A model generated the notes under the pieces. The model worked only from the letters and a program-made list of their open reading frames with translations. It was not told the origin of the DNA and searched no databases. Source: a virus. Taken from it: DNA of 39,396 nucleotides. Position numbers and translations under genes: made by a program. Each line of letters starts with the position of its first letter. Position 1 is the stretch's first letter. The stretch lies in IMG/VR virus record IMGVR_UViG_3300010391_000129, positions 1 to 39,396 of that record, one strand, 5' to 3'. Below, in pieces: positions 1 to 6,460 of the stretch.

Positions 1-99
1 AATGTACGGGGATTTGACGAACAATTAACAGGACACGGATGGGAAGACTGGGATATGTTTCACCGTCTTGAAGCATACGGAAAATCTCTTGCATATATA
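1..99. repeat. Terminal direct repeat, left copy (contig circularity)
   Basis: These 99 bases are identical to 39298..39396. The glycosyltransferase reading frame continues from the right end into position 1 without a break, so the two copies are the same locus seen twice. A single repeat of exactly 99 bases at the ends of a contig is what a de Bruijn assembler gives for a circular or circularly permuted molecule. The P22-like packaging genes fit headful packaging, which produces such molecules. Confidence 0.95.
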
Positions 100-249
100 A
101 ACACTCCGATTATTCATCTTTGGCATCCAAAGAATTATGACTTTAATATTTATGATGCTGCGGAACGAAATGGTAAGATTTCAGAAGCTAATATAAAAGT
201 CGGAAAGTATATAGCTAATATGGACAATAATAATTGGGGTACTATATAG
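1..249 (+). CDS. Glycosyltransferase family 2, C-terminal part (gene spans the contig junction)
   Basis: This is the 3' part of the gene that starts at 38713. Removing the duplicated 99 bases gives one 277-residue protein. The part here begins at residue 196 and contains GWEDWD (residues 208-213), the conserved acidic motif of the C-terminal half of GT-A family 2 enzymes, where an acidic residue acts as catalytic base. It ends with TAG at 247-249. A methyltransferase gene follows after 7 bases, inside the plus-strand glycan operon. An ATG at 55 is internal and not a start. Confidence 0.9.
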   Translation, partial: NVRGFDEQLTGHGWEDWDMFHRLEAYGKSLAYINTPIIHLWHPKNYDFNIYDAAERNGKISEANIKVGKYIANMDNNNWGTI

Positions 250-256
250 TATTAAT

Positions 257-889
257 ATGACTAAAGACTGGAAAGAACTTCAAATTCAGGAAGCAAAAAC
301 TTGGCTACTTGAAGACCCCAAAGAATTTCAAATTAAAATTAATCGTGAAACTGCCCGTTATCCATTAATGGCAAAACAAATGGGCTTAAATATTATCCAT
401 ACTATGGATATGACCGTCGTTGATGTTGGCGGTGGCCCAATCGGTCTTTGCCACTATATTCCTGCTAAAAAAAGAATCGTACTTGAACCATTAACAGACG
501 AATTTAAAACTATGTTCCCATGTACGAATCATTTACAAGGTATTGGGGAAGACATGCCGTTTGAAGATAACTCGATTGACCTTGTAATAATTACTAATGC
601 TTTAGATCATTGCGAAGACCCGACAAAGGTCTTAGGTGAAGCTACGCGGGTTCTAAGGCCATATTCAGGATGGCTTGCCATACATTCGGCTATTAACAAT
701 GCAATCACCAATCCACATCCAGCGCATGCAATTAATATCAATCCTATATGGTTACATGAATTTGTTGATGATAAATATGAAACTGTCTGGGGACTGGAAT
801 ATCCTGAAGTTACATATTCTTTTCAAATGTTTAACGGCAAGATAGGGCAACCAGCGTTTACCTACTTGGGTAGAAAAGCTATTAAATGA
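257..889 (+). CDS. Class I SAM-dependent methyltransferase (Methyltransf_11 type)
   Basis: A 210-residue protein with a Rossmann-type methyltransferase core: motif I VVDVGGG (54-60), an acidic residue in LEPL (76-79) that should bind the SAM ribose, the GEDMPFEDNSIDLV strand (97-110), and RVLRPYSGW (131-139), the post-III segment typical of Methyltransf_11. The substrate cannot be read from sequence; between glycosyltransferases, a sugar or glycolipid acceptor is the simplest inference. No Shine-Dalgarno is visible. The stop overlaps the next start (ATGA at 886-889), so translation is coupled. The third methyltransferase of the plus-strand island. Confidence 0.85.
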   Translation: MTKDWKELQIQEAKTWLLEDPKEFQIKINRETARYPLMAKQMGLNIIHTMDMTVVDVGGGPIGLCHYIPAKKRIVLEPLTDEFKTMFPCTNHLQGIGEDMPFEDNSIDLVIITNALDHCEDPTKVLGEATRVLRPYSGWLAIHSAINNAITNPHPAHAININPIWLHEFVDDKYETVWGLEYPEVTYSFQMFNGKIGQPAFTYLGRKAIK

Positions 890-1587
890 AATTTGCATCA
901 CTTTGTGTTCTCGCATATAAACGCCCCGAACTTTTAGAGCGTTGTCTTAAATCTCTTAAAAAGACCGCTGATTACCCATACGAGTTAATCGTTAATTACG
1001 ATGGGCTAGATAGTTTGAACGATTGGCGTACTCCATTCCCAGGACAAATCTCTAAAGAGATATTCAATTATGGTAAAAATCGCGGGGTAGGTAAATCATT
1101 CCAAAATTGTCTGGGGCTAGTAGAAGGAGAATACATTGTAAAAATAGACACAGATTTGATATTCAAACCACATTGGCTCTCTACTATAATTAGTATTCTT
1201 GAAAATAACACTGAGGTAGCAGCAGTTTCTCCTTTTGACTACAACCACTACGACCCAAACGACGAGAGATTCAAACCGGAAGTCTGTCATTTGGGCGATC
1301 GTAATAACTGCATTGTCGTCAAAGACTTCGTTTCCTCTATCTACGCATTCAGAACTTCAGACTTAGATGTCTTTCATGATGAGCACGGGGCGATGCTAGA
1401 AGATGGTAGCCTAGCAGACGATGGATTCCACACTAGTTTGTCAAACCATAGAGGTGATCTCGCAATAACTAAAGAGGATTATTGTACAAATGAAGGGTTC
1501 GGAGTCGGTAAAAGTGTATATATTTCAGGAACTGCCGATCATCCAGTCAAAACGCCTACGTTTAACGAACCTTTAATATTTTCTTGA
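886..1587 (+). CDS. Glycosyltransferase family 2 (GT-A fold)
   Basis: A 233-residue nucleotide-sugar-dependent transferase. The N-terminus (SLCVLAYKRPELLERCLKSL) is the first strand and helix of the GT2 fold, and GEYIVKIDTD (81-90) carries the DxD metal/nucleotide-sugar motif at 88-90. The C-terminal half has DDGFHTSLS, a possible acceptor-side acidic segment, but lacks the clear GWED motif of the neighbouring enzymes. ATGA coupling to the upstream methyltransferase. It is the last gene of the plus-strand operon and converges on the minus-strand early region. Sugar and acceptor are unknown. Confidence 0.85.
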   Translation: MKFASLCVLAYKRPELLERCLKSLKKTADYPYELIVNYDGLDSLNDWRTPFPGQISKEIFNYGKNRGVGKSFQNCLGLVEGEYIVKIDTDLIFKPHWLSTIISILENNTEVAAVSPFDYNHYDPNDERFKPEVCHLGDRNNCIVVKDFVSSIYAFRTSDLDVFHDEHGAMLEDGSLADDGFHTSLSNHRGDLAITKEDYCTNEGFGVGKSVYISGTADHPVKTPTFNEPLIFS

Positions 1588-1739
1588 GAATATCTTTTAT
1601 GTCCTAGCGGACAAACCCATAAGCCCTTTTCAACCTCAATCATTATTTGTTCACATTCAAAAAGCCGTCTCTTCCCTAGTAAATTCCCATTTTGGTTTGG
1701 TATCTTTGTTTTTGAGGTTAAAGCAATACAAGTAATCAC
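1539..1739 (-). CDS. Small hypothetical protein with CxxxxHK-type motif (GTG start)
   Basis: A 66-residue reading frame starting with GTG, overlapping the 3' end of the convergent glycosyltransferase by 49 bases. The C-terminal half contains LWVCPLGHKRYS, a lone Cys/His cluster with an earlier FECEQ, possibly a small metal-binding site. The GTG start is favoured because an extended -10 box, TGATATAAT, ends 8 bases upstream, the arrangement seen at other leaderless starts here. An internal ATG at 1643 would give 34 residues. Function unknown; the gene is likely but not certain. Confidence 0.45.
   Translation of the reverse strand: MITCIALTSKTKIPNQNGNLLGKRRLFECEQIMIEVEKGLWVCPLGHKRYSQENIKGSLNVGVLTG
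1576..1593 (+). terminator. Possible weak terminator at end of glycan operon
   Basis: A 7-8 bp imperfect inverted repeat (ATATTTTC / GAGAATAT, one G-T pair) overlaps the stop of the glycosyltransferase and is followed by CTTTT on the plus strand. The stem is AT-rich and the T run is short, so it may work poorly. It lies where plus and minus transcripts converge. Confidence 0.3.
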
Positions 1740-1747
1740 TTTAAATG

Positions 1748-1756
1748 ATTATATCA
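1748..1756 (-). promoter_or_regulatory. Extended -10 promoter, TGATATAAT
   Basis: On the minus strand TGATATAAT matches the extended -10 consensus. No good -35 hexamer is seen 17-18 bases upstream. The same 9-mer precedes the starts at 22454 and 24780. Predicted transcription begins at or next to the GTG at 1739. Confidence 0.5.
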
Positions 1757-1777
1757 CTTCATACTTAACTTAATGGG

Positions 1778-2023
1778 TCATTTTAATTTTTTAACTTTTA
1801 AGATAGTTCCCTTTGGTATTCTTTGGTGATGCATAAAAGAACCACTTTTGGAACTTTTAGAAGAAACTAGAGTCAGCATTCTTTTATCTTCGTGTAATAT
1901 CCATCCGACAGATTCACAGATGTATTCTGAATCTTTAATAAAGTCCTGTGATTCTTCTTTACCGTGCCAGTAACAACTAGCAGGGTGAAAAGCATCTTCC
2001 CAAATTACTAGAACTAATTTCAT
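1778..2023 (-). CDS. Small phage protein, WxDA...SVGW...IPKG pattern
   Basis: An 81-residue protein. It begins VLVIWEDAF, then has ESVGWILHEDKRMLTLVSS and ends RIPKGTILKVKKL. This order (short strand with WxDA, SVGWxxxED, IPKGxIxxI) is familiar from many short phage and bacterial proteins of unknown function that look like small beta-barrels. I recognise the pattern but cannot name a family. It lies 13 bases downstream of the DNA methyltransferase gene in the early minus operon. Confidence 0.7.
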   Translation of the reverse strand: MKLVLVIWEDAFHPASCYWHGKEESQDFIKDSEYICESVGWILHEDKRMLTLVSSKSSKSGSFMHHQRIPKGTILKVKKLK

Positions 2024-2036
2024 TTAAGTTAATAGG

Positions 2037-2696
2037 TCATTGATTAGCTTTATAAAAAGCAAGTGCAAATCCCCTTGGTGTTATTGCCCTTCTTGCTGAC
2101 TGTTTACTTCCGGTAATATCACTAATGCTTGGTAACTTACGTGAGTTTGTTGACATAAGTTTTAATTCTTCTTGGTTAAGATCAATGGGTTTTTTAATCG
2201 GTTCATTAAAATACCCCCAAAGATCGGTGTTTTTAGTATATCGTTCACCAAAATCGGACGGATGAAAGTTAAATGGTGGTTTGCCTAAAAATTGCCTAAG
2301 ATAGCCCATTGGATTTTCTAAAGCCCAAAAGGCCAATTTTGTTTGCTCTCTAACCTGCCAAATAATCTGTAAACATTTCTTAACTAACTCCATACCCTCA
2401 CCAAAGTCTCGTGGTTTCTTTGCCCTTGTTCTTGCTAAGCTAAACATAGTGCAAGGTGGAGCAGCTAAAATACCGTAAATATCTTTTATTGATATTTCTA
2501 TATCACCTCTGGAAAACTTCGGTTCAAATCCTACTCTGTACTCTCCGGATAAAAACCGCAACCGATCTCCTCGTCTTATATAATTTCTAATATCATAATC
2601 CGGCAAGGTAACATTGATAACTTCATAGCCATTTTCTTTGTAGGGTGCTGACCAAGCACCCGTACCTCCACATAAATCTAGAATAGTCTTTTTCAT
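2037..2696 (-). CDS. Putative C5-cytosine DNA methyltransferase (orphan, short)
   Basis: A 219-residue protein. Motif I is ILDLCGGTG (5-13). APPC (79-82) matches motif IV with catalytic Cys82. ENP (127-129) stands in for the motif VI ENV. A C-terminal RRAITPRGFALAF resembles motif X. TKNTDLWGYF (154-163) resembles the K-T-x-LW segment of short phage C5 methylase-like proteins. It is about half the length of full Dcm-type enzymes with little room for a target recognition domain, so specificity is unclear. No restriction gene is nearby, so self-protection against host restriction is the likely role. The residues shown support the fold; activity is inference. Confidence 0.75.
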   Translation of the reverse strand: MKKTILDLCGGTGAWSAPYKENGYEVINVTLPDYDIRNYIRRGDRLRFLSGEYRVGFEPKFSRGDIEISIKDIYGILAAPPCTMFSLARTRAKKPRDFGEGMELVKKCLQIIWQVREQTKLAFWALENPMGYLRQFLGKPPFNFHPSDFGERYTKNTDLWGYFNEPIKKPIDLNQEELKLMSTNSRKLPSISDITGSKQSARRAITPRGFALAFYKANQ

Positions 2697-2711
2697 TTAA
2701 CTAACTTAACG

Positions 2712-2746
2712 GGATAGTCCAAGTCTTCTAGTAACCTGAACTATCC
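2712..2746 (-). other. 13-bp stem RNA hairpin between secreted-protein and methyltransferase genes
   Basis: Arms 2712-2724 and 2734-2746 pair over 13 positions (two G-U pairs on the minus transcript) around a 9-base loop. No T run follows on either strand, so it is not a standard terminator. It may separate expression of the strongly translated secreted protein from the methyltransferase, by processing or partial attenuation. Confidence 0.6.
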
Positions 2747-2766
2747 GCAAAGTTAATTACACCTCG

Positions 2767-3387
2767 TTACGGATCTATAATCACACTTTCAACTAGACAA
2801 TTATCACGCCAAGAAAGAATCTTGACATTAATCGACTTGTTTGGTGCTAAATCGTTTATTGTCCATTCTTCTACGTTACCAATGTCAACAATGCTGAAAT
2901 CAAACCCACCTCCCACATATCCGTAAAGAATAGTGTTGTTTGTTACATCGTTTCCGTTAGCCCATTGAACACGAACTGAATCCTCATCAATCCTATCAAC
3001 GTGCCTAAATGCTGCTGGTTTCGTTAAAATCCCATTACAAGTAGATTCGTTGTAGCTACCGCTTGTTACTTCTGGCGGATTGCTTGGTTCAGGTGTCGGA
3101 GTCGGACAACCTTCTTCAGTCTGTTCACAGGGAATGGGTGAAGGGGAAGGAGTTGGTGTCGGAGTTGGTGAAGGACTTGGGCTGGGTGTGTTGCATGGCC
3201 CCAAATAGTCTCCATGTGCCAAATGTGCCAGAACTGCCGATAAATTAACCGATAACGTCAAGTCGGGATTGCTTATAGTATGGCAAATTGTAATCTGCGG
3301 ATTAAAAGTTGCGTTGGCTTGTGTTGCAAAAGCCAATCCACCTACTAAAAGGAAAAGTCCTAATACTATAGAAATTATTTTATTCAT
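2767..3387 (-). CDS. Secreted protein with Cys region, Pro/Ser/Thr linker and Fn3-like C-terminus
   Basis: A 206-residue protein. Residues 1-26 form a clear Sec signal peptide ending near ATQANA. A short Cys-containing region follows (ICHTISNPDLTLSVN, then AHLAHGDYLGPC), then a linker of alternating Ser/Thr and Pro (about 68-86). Residues about 105-206 look like a beta-sandwich of fibronectin type III style (VRVQWANG, WTINDLAPN). This region and linker style is frequent in Patescibacteria, mainly Microgenomates. The start has a very strong Shine-Dalgarno, AGGAGGTGA, that doubles as codons of the upstream gene, with ATGA overlap. A surface or superinfection role is inference. Confidence 0.75.
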   Translation of the reverse strand: MNKIISIVLGLFLLVGGLAFATQANATFNPQITICHTISNPDLTLSVNLSAVLAHLAHGDYLGPCNTPSPSPSPTPTPTPSPSPIPCEQTEEGCPTPTPEPSNPPEVTSGSYNESTCNGILTKPAAFRHVDRIDEDSVRVQWANGNDVTNNTILYGYVGGGFDFSIVDIGNVEEWTINDLAPNKSINVKILSWRDNCLVESVIIDP

Positions 3388-3578
3388 TTATTCACCTCCT
3401 GACTTTTAATAATTTTGTCTAAAATATCTATAAGTTTGTAGGGATCAATTATTACTTCGGGTAAATAATGTTTTTTACGTCCTTCGCCTATTGCTAGAAA
3501 AACTTGACCATCATCGAAATCACCAACATAAAGCGTTTCTTTGGCAGCACAATCACATTTCAGTTTATAGTCTTTCAT
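3384..3578 (-). CDS. Small hypothetical protein with CDC motif
   Basis: A 64-residue protein beginning with KLKCDCAAKETLYV and ending in a helical segment with many Ile and Lys. The N-terminal Cys pair could bind metal. Its last codons (CAG GAG GTG AAT AAA TGA) form the ribosome binding site and start of the secreted-protein gene, so the two are tightly coupled. Start is ATG overlapping the stop of the gene before it. Function not recognised. Confidence 0.7.
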   Translation of the reverse strand: MKDYKLKCDCAAKETLYVGDFDDGQVFLAIGEGRKKHYLPEVIIDPYKLIDILDKIIKSQEVNK

Positions 3579-3766
3579 TTATCTGCCTTCTCTTTCATAA
3601 ATCTTTTAAAATCATGGTAGCCTCTTGAATATGCTTCTTCCTCTACTTGTTTTATAAAGGCTACAATATCCTCAGTTATGGTCGTATAACTCATCATTTT
3701 ATTGTAAGTTGCTACTGCATAAACTTGGTGAAACTTCTTACCAAACTCTTCTTCCCAATTTGTCAT
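3575..3766 (-). CDS. Small hypothetical protein with EEAYxRG motif
   Basis: A 63-residue, mostly helical, charged protein. It contains EEEAYSRGYHDF near the C-terminus, similar to LEEAYERGWED in the next gene upstream (3767..4114) and more weakly to FTKGFRAGYN in 4107..4424. The three look like diverged copies or members of one small helical family. The ATG directly abuts the TAG of the upstream gene. Function unknown. Confidence 0.7.
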   Translation of the reverse strand: MTNWEEEFGKKFHQVYAVATYNKMMSYTTITEDIVAFIKQVEEEAYSRGYHDFKRFMKEKADK

Positions 3767-4114
3767 CTATCTGCCTTTTAGCTTTTTACTTCCTCTTACT
3801 GTAGGCCAGAAAGTTCTATCTTCCCAACCCCTTTCATATGCTTCTTCTAATTCTTTTTTAAAAAGGGTTTCAAGTTGGTTTCGTAATCGTTGCCCATCAT
3901 TTTCATCACTATCAATTAAATGAGCATAATAATTAGGTATCCATTCTTTAATAAAAGGATTTACTATTTCTTCTATTTCTTCCCTTAAAGTAGAAGATTC
4001 TGTAAGGGTAGGGGTAGAAATATTGGTATTCAAACACTTGGAACAAATAAAGCGTTCCGAGTTTATACATTTAACTAAATCTTCATGTTTACATTTCTCC
4101 GATGTCTTAATCAT
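3767..4114 (-). CDS. Small protein with N-terminal zinc-ribbon-like Cys cluster and EEAYxRG helix
   Basis: A 115-residue protein. Residues 8-33 contain CKH, then C, then RFICSKC, a plausible Cys/His zinc site. The rest is predicted helical and ends with LEEAYERGWEDR. It overlaps the upstream gene by 8 bases (ATGATTAA). It sits with 3575..3766 and 4107..4424, which share the C-terminal helix motif. No family recognised; a nucleic-acid-associated or regulatory role is possible but unsupported. Confidence 0.7.
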   Translation of the reverse strand: MIKTSEKCKHEDLVKCINSERFICSKCLNTNISTPTLTESSTLREEIEEIVNPFIKEWIPNYYAHLIDSDENDGQRLRNQLETLFKKELEEAYERGWEDRTFWPTVRGSKKLKGR

Positions 4115-4424
4115 AATTTTGGTTTAGTTTAGCTATAAAAGTGTCATTAATATGTTCTTTAACTCTTTTCCTTTGTAAGTTATACCCCGCTCTAAATCCT
4201 TTAGTAAATTGTTCATTTCTGTTTGAGACATATCTTCTTTCATCGCCCATTTTTAATGTTGTTCCAAGAAACCTTAAAAGTCCTAAATCTTTTTCTTTTC
4301 TTACCTTTTTTGTGTGGTTGTCTATTAAGGCTGAAAGCTTCTCAACATATTCATCTCGAATGTCATAATCTTCAGGGTCAAATATATCTAATATCTTTTC
4401 TATTTCCTTTTTAAGCTTTGTCAT
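4107..4424 (-). CDS. Small hypothetical helical protein
   Basis: A 105-residue charged protein (acidic N-terminus, basic middle). The segment EQFTKGFRAGYNLQRKR resembles the AYxRG helix of the two genes downstream. The ATG at 4424 lies in the sequence ATATGACAAAG, where the TGA ends a 13-codon remnant (see the 4422..4462 repeat). Function not recognised. Confidence 0.7.
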   Translation of the reverse strand: MTKLKKEIEKILDIFDPEDYDIRDEYVEKLSALIDNHTKKVRKEKDLGLLRFLGTTLKMGDERRYVSNRNEQFTKGFRAGYNLQRKRVKEHINDTFIAKLNQNYD

Positions 4425-4462
4425 ATTTTTAAAATAGGTGTACTTCCACCTGCGTCTTTCAT
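4422..4462 (-). repeat. Diverged 41-bp copy of a gene end (pairs with 4836..4876)
   Basis: These 41 bases match 4836..4876 at about three quarters of positions, with the first 17 identical. Read on the minus strand this copy encodes MKDAGGSTPILKI then TGA overlapping the next ATG. The other copy encodes MRDAGGSSPILKI at the C-terminus of the 79-residue membrane protein, with the same ATGA junction. A tandem duplication of a gene end plus junction, since decayed to a 13-codon fragment, explains this best. Confidence 0.75.
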
Positions 4463-4581
4463 ATTAAATATTCAATTAAAGTAAAAACTAGATTAACAAA
4501 GCCGCTAATACTAAAGACAAATAAAGCTATACATATTAAAAGTAGTAGTCCTGTAAGTAGTTCTTGAATAAATAGTTTCAT
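4459..4581 (-). CDS. 40-residue single-pass membrane protein
   Basis: A short frame starting with ATG at 4581 in an ATGA overlap with the lipoprotein gene stop. It encodes a mainly hydrophobic peptide with one or two membrane segments (ELLTGLLLLICIALFVF, then ISGFVNLVFTLIEYLI). The coupling and the dense packing of neighbours support a real gene. Function unknown; small membrane proteins of this kind can be holin-like or exclusion factors, but nothing decides that here. Confidence 0.65.
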   Translation of the reverse strand: MKLFIQELLTGLLLLICIALFVFSISGFVNLVFTLIEYLI

Positions 4582-4838
4582 ATATTTTCTATCTTAAAAT
4601 TACCGCAATAACTACCCTTTAAATCTCTTGATTTGTTTAGTGAATCAGGATAAGTATGATAAACGTAAATACAACCACCTTTCACCTTATAAGTATTACC
4701 AATTAATTCTCCGTCGGACGTGATAACTTTAAAGCCTGTAACTCCTTGTTCTTCTGCTCTTTTAAACTCATAATTATTGTTGGACGAACATCCGGCTAAT
4801 ATTAAAGCTAAAAATAAAATAATAATTATCTTTTTCAT
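4578..4838 (-). CDS. Small lipoprotein
   Basis: An 86-residue protein with a Lys-rich start, a hydrophobic stretch and the lipobox LAGC (residues 14-17), followed by Ser and Asn, so it should be lipid-anchored at Cys17 after signal peptidase II cleavage. The mature part is short and polar with Cys residues late (GGCIYVYH, GSYCGNF). ATGA overlap with both neighbours. Phage lipoproteins are often superinfection exclusion proteins; it is far from the lysis genes, so a spanin is less likely. Role inferred only. Confidence 0.8.
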   Translation of the reverse strand: MKKIIIILFLALILAGCSSNNNYEFKRAEEQGVTGFKVITSDGELIGNTYKVKGGCIYVYHTYPDSLNKSRDLKGSYCGNFKIENI

Positions 4839-5074
4839 ATTTTTAAAATAGGGCTTGATCCACCGGCATCACGCATTTCTTGTAAACAACTTTTGTATCC
4901 GAAATCGTCTTTTGTTGATGTTGCGTAGGTAGACTGGCAAAATTTAACAATTTCCTGATATGACATTGTTTGTGGTTTAGATTTTATTTGACTAGCCTGA
5001 TAAAGTAGGTAGATGCCCATTAAACCTAAGCCGATAAAAACAATTGTAAAAATAATATCCAGTAATTTTCTCAT
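4835..5074 (-). CDS. Small membrane-anchored protein
   Basis: A 79-residue protein with one N-terminal membrane helix (about 6-26) and a polar tail holding two Cys (KFCQSTY, KSCLQEM). The last 13 residues, MRDAGGSSPILKI, recur as an isolated fragment at 4422..4462. ATGA overlaps on both sides place it in a run of tiny envelope proteins (4459..5509). Function unknown. Confidence 0.75.
   Translation of the reverse strand: MRKLLDIIFTIVFIGLGLMGIYLLYQASQIKSKPQTMSYQEIVKFCQSTYATSTKDDFGYKSCLQEMRDAGGSSPILKI
4836..4876 (-). repeat. Intact copy of the duplicated gene end (pairs with 4422..4462)
   Basis: Encodes the last 13 residues (MRDAGGSSPILKI) of the 79-residue membrane protein and the ATGA start of the lipoprotein gene. 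The other copy is a short decayed fragment. Confidence 0.75.
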
Positions 5075-5169
5075 TTTTTATCTATAATTTTATCCCAAAA
5101 TATATCTCCCAGCTTTCTGCCTGCCTGAAAAGATATAAAACATAAAAACAACAATAAAATAATTTTCAT
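5071..5169 (-). CDS. 32-residue membrane peptide
   Basis: ATG at 5169, ending in a TGA that overlaps the next ATG. It encodes a hydrophobic N-terminal helix followed by a short amphipathic tail (QAGRKLGDIFWDKIIDKK). Both ends are joined to neighbours by ATGA overlaps, which is the main evidence. Function unknown. Confidence 0.65.
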   Translation of the reverse strand: MKIILLLFLCFISFQAGRKLGDIFWDKIIDKK

Positions 5170-5309
5170 TTGATCTCTTTATAACTTCTTTTTAGAAGTT
5201 CGTGTGCAAAATAAGCATTACAAATATAACAATTGTATTGAAAATCTTTGCACTTTTTCCCGAATTCTTTTCTAATTATTTTCTTTAATTCTGCAAGATA
5301 AGTTTTCAT
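5166..5309 (-). CDS. 47-residue protein with Cys cluster
   Basis: ATG at 5309, stop overlapping the next start (ATGA). The peptide is basic and contains C-x6-C-x2-C (KKCKDFQYNCYICNAYF), a possible metal site of the type seen in many short phage proteins. Upstream and downstream ATGA couplings support it. Function not recognised. Confidence 0.65.
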   Translation of the reverse strand: MKTYLAELKKIIRKEFGKKCKDFQYNCYICNAYFAHELLKRSYKEIK

Positions 5310-5509
5310 TTAAGTAAAGTGATGACAGCTCCAAGAGGATCACCAAAGTTGCCGCAATTGTGCAGGATATAAGATGTAAGCAAGAGATATGTTATGAGCA
5401 GGATCAAATAAACTGGAAACCTTGGGGGTTTGAATTGATTAGGGGCATCTTTAATCGCCTTGTATAATCGCTTATAGTCTTGGATTGGGTAAGAACCTAA
5501 TTTCGTCAT
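5306..5509 (-). CDS. Small membrane protein
   Basis: A 67-residue protein: a polar N-terminus (about 1-30, with PPRFP) followed by one membrane helix (YLILLITYLLLTSYIL) and a short tail. The ATG directly abuts the stop of the upstream gene and its own stop overlaps the next start. Part of the run of small envelope proteins. Function unknown. Confidence 0.7.
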   Translation of the reverse strand: MTKLGSYPIQDYKRLYKAIKDAPNQFKPPRFPVYLILLITYLLLTSYILHNCGNFGDPLGAVITLLK

Positions 5510-5686
5510 TCAACTTTCCCTTAGCTTTTCTTCATATGTTGAATAAAAACCCGCCATTGTTTGTGCGTCGTCAAGTGTCGGGGCGTAACCCATTAACTTC
5601 ATTTCTCCGTCAACTAACTTATAAACTTCATAAACGGTATCTTCGCCACGTCTTGCTTCTTGTATTTCTATTTCTACTTTTTTCAT
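5510..5686 (-). CDS. 58-residue hypothetical protein
   Basis: ATG at 5686 in an ATGA overlap, stop TGA directly abutting the next ATG. It reads as a beta-alpha protein: strand (KVEIEIQEARRG), strand (VYEVYKLVDG), then a helix (TLDDAQTMAGFYSTYEEKL). The pattern 'xVYKLVDGExxxxGYAPTLDDA' suggests a small soluble phage accessory protein. No family named. Confidence 0.65.
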   Translation of the reverse strand: MKKVEIEIQEARRGEDTVYEVYKLVDGEMKLMGYAPTLDDAQTMAGFYSTYEEKLRES

Positions 5687-5889
5687 TTACGGTGTTTCCT
5701 TCCTTCGTATTGTGCAATTCTTATCAGAAAACGCATAAGACTAAATATTTCAGTTTTTGTTAAACATATTGCCCCCATTGGGCCTTCGTGTTTCGTTCCG
5801 GCATTATGAACCTTAAAAAGATTTAATTCTTTTGCTAGAGGATTAAAACCAAAGTTAGTATTTTTTAGGTGTTTAGTTAAATTAGGCAC
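5683..5889 (-). CDS. 68-residue hypothetical basic protein
   Basis: A basic protein ending GRKHRK. It has no membrane segment; the C-terminal half (TKTEIFSLMRFLIRIAQYEGRKH) is predicted helical. It overlaps the LexA-type gene by 13 bases and the next gene by an ATGA. Function unknown; perhaps regulatory given its neighbour. Confidence 0.65.
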   Translation of the reverse strand: MPNLTKHLKNTNFGFNPLAKELNLFKVHNAGTKHEGPMGAICLTKTEIFSLMRFLIRIAQYEGRKHRK

Positions 5890-6092
5890 GTTATCCCCCT
5901 TGCGTAATTATGGTCTCTTCGTATGTAGCCTTTTTTTTCAATTAAATCCAAGTGTCCCCAAATAGCACCTTGTGAGATACCAATGGCTTCTGCAATTTCT
6001 CTCTGGGTTGGTGAGAATACTTGAGGGTATTTTTGTATATAACTTTTAATGAAGTCATAGATTTCTTTTTGTCTATCGGTTAGTCTTATCAT
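5877..6092 (-). CDS. LexA-type winged-helix DNA-binding protein (no protease domain)
   Basis: A 71-residue protein that is almost only the LexA N-terminal DNA-binding domain: LTDRQKEIYDFIKSYI (4-19), SPTQREIAEAIGIS (27-40) as the helix-turn-helix, the recognition segment GAIWGHLDLIEKKGYI (42-57), then the wing RRDHNYARGI. The S24 self-cleavage domain is absent, so any repressor activity would not be switched by RecA in the usual way. It is the most obvious candidate to bind the palindromes inside the promoters at 7037..7066 and 8277..8306. That link is inference. Confidence 0.85.
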   Translation of the reverse strand: MIRLTDRQKEIYDFIKSYIQKYPQVFSPTQREIAEAIGISQGAIWGHLDLIEKKGYIRRDHNYARGITCLI

Positions 6093-6460
6093 TCTCTATT
6101 CAAATCCTTCATAAACCAGTTAGTCATAAATTTAATCTTTTCGCTTAAGTCTAATTTGGATTCAGGATTAGGCGGTTCAAATTTATACTTCAGTTCCATA
6201 AACCTGATTGCCATTTCCTGTGAATGTTGTCTTTCAATCCGATAAGATCTTTCAACTTGTTCACCCTTATATTTATCGTTGTTTATCTCAACCTGATCTG
6301 CCTGCATTTCGTTTAAAACTTCTCCTTTGGCCTCACCAATGGGTTTCTCGCGACATCCGTATGTCGGGCAAGCCCAAAAGGCCTTATAAGGTCTACCGTC
6401 CTTTTTAGAAAACCCGGCAGGTCTTAGTATAAATTCAACTTTATGTATTGGACAAATCAC
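6089..6460 (-). CDS. Protein with N-terminal zinc ribbon (topoisomerase-like finger)
   Basis: A 123-residue protein. Residues 3-37 (CPIH, then RPYKAFWACP, GCREKP) form a four-ligand finger of the kind that reads CPxHG...GxPYxAFWxCP in phage proteins tied to single-strand binding or recombination. A helical region follows (about 70-123). The start is GTG in a GTGA overlap with the gene upstream. A DNA-binding role in replication or recombination is probable but inferred. Confidence 0.7.
   Translation of the reverse strand: MICPIHKVEFILRPAGFSKKDGRPYKAFWACPTYGCREKPIGEAKGEVLNEMQADQVEINNDKYKGEQVERSYRIERQHSQEMAIRFMELKYKFEPPNPESKLDLSEKIKFMTNWFMKDLNRE

Noticed and set aside
2037-2696. Restriction-modification system
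   Set aside because: No endonuclease gene with restriction-type features beside the methyltransferase.
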